Position numbers and translations under genes: made by a program. A stretch of 64,000 nucleotides of DNA from Pedobacter segetis. Its GTDB lineage: Bacteria > Bacteroidota > Bacteroidia > Sphingobacteriales > Sphingobacteriaceae. The notes under the pieces are model-generated. The model ran no database searches. It was not told the origin of the DNA and saw nothing but the letters and a program-made list of their open reading frames with translations. Every line of letters begins with the position of its first letter. The stretch's first letter is position 1. Positions 63,811 through 64,000 of the stretch are shown here, one piece after another. The stretch is from positions 39,022-103,021 of the forward strand of contig NZ_JAEHFY010000018.1 of assembly GCF_016623585.1 (NCBI RefSeq). The letters run 5' to 3'.

Positions 63811-64000
63811 ATGAAAAAAAGATTTACCCAATCCCTTTTGATTCCCCTGTGTACGGCACTATTAACCATTCTTTTCAACTCCTGCAAAAAGGACATCGAT
63901 GTCAGCAGCAAAAATACGTTAGAAAAAGCGCCAATTGTAATCATATCAAAAAGTGGCGCAACCATCAACGATGTCGGCCTCCAACAATTCAAGGAAGAAA
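63811..64000 (+). CDS. Start of a lipoprotein, 3' end outside window
   Basis: The first 63 residues: a lipoprotein signal (KKRFTQSLLIPLCTALL) with lipobox FNSC, Cys near residue 25, then CKKDIDVSSKN and EKAPIVIISKSGATINDVG. The frame is open at the last base. The family cannot be told. Confidence 0.65.
   Translation, partial: MKKRFTQSLLIPLCTALLTILFNSCKKDIDVSSKNTLEKAPIVIISKSGATINDVGLQQFKEE

Noticed and set aside
1..64000. CRISPR array, prophage, insertion sequence or toxin-antitoxin locus
   Set aside because: No array-like spaced repeats, transposase, integrase or phage structural gene was recognised; the repeats found lack such genes.

Overview
The window looks like chromosomal DNA of a Bacteroidota member close to Pedobacter and other Sphingobacteriaceae. 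The signs are a SusC/SusD outer-membrane pair, many Bacteroidota-style lipoproteins, AT-rich DNA, several TTG or GTG starts, an ECF sigma factor paired with an anti-sigma factor that also carries an outer-membrane barrel, and ordinary housekeeping genes (lon, valS, topB, purK/purE) of this phylum. I see no rRNA, CRISPR array, prophage or transposase gene. One tRNA, tRNA-Ser(GGA), is present.

Layout. 1-17.8 kb is a dense uptake and processing locus: SusC-like receptor (5' end outside the window), SusD-like lipoprotein, sodium/solute symporter-like permease, an aberrant metallophosphoesterase, a DUF2064 transferase, a second TonB-dependent receptor, a methylthioribose-kinase-like kinase, a divergent nucleoside hydrolase, a DUF547 protein on the opposite strand, a YnjBCD-type ABC importer with its permease split in two, and a radical SAM enzyme. 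18-31.3 kb holds cfa, a HAD hydrolase, tRNA-Ser, a TPR protein, lon, an LpxR-like lipid A deacylase, a beta carbonic anhydrase, an acyl-CoA carboxylase subunit, a Tricorn-like protease and a GNAT enzyme. 31.5-38.8 kb holds mazG, a lipoprotein, the sigma/anti-sigma-barrel pair, 3-oxoacid CoA-transferase subunits A and B, a PAP2 phosphatase and a YdeI-Rieske gene pair. 39-46.4 kb holds aguA and aguB split by an S23 four-helix-bundle gene, topB, a DUF1801/YdeI protein with a CDGSH tail, and a GH113-like lipoprotein with a partner lipoprotein. 46.6-50.3 kb is one tight minus-strand operon: CDF exporter, Nudix, DUF6922, bioA and a ferritin-like protein. 50.4-64 kb holds a hybrid histidine kinase facing a sigma-54 activator, a small secreted protein, valS, a large TolB-propeller amidohydrolase, purK, purE and the start of a lipoprotein.

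How the parts may work together. The first 17.8 kb has two outer-membrane entry routes, two inner-membrane importers and several enzymes of nucleoside, ribose or phosphate chemistry plus a radical SAM enzyme. I infer that it imports and converts a ribose- or nucleoside-like compound; the substrate cannot be read from sequence. This is the best candidate for an undescribed system here. The second is a set of links between YdeI-type domains and iron-sulfur proteins, seen twice independently (an overlapping Rieske gene, and a fused CDGSH motif).

The intergenic DNA is rich in small repeats: five copies of a structured element with inner and outer inverted arms, a family of units ending in CACAGAG-like sequence around the amidohydrolase gene, inverted repeats flanking the S23 gene, and simple mini-repeats that have entered coding sequence in valS and at the start of aguA.
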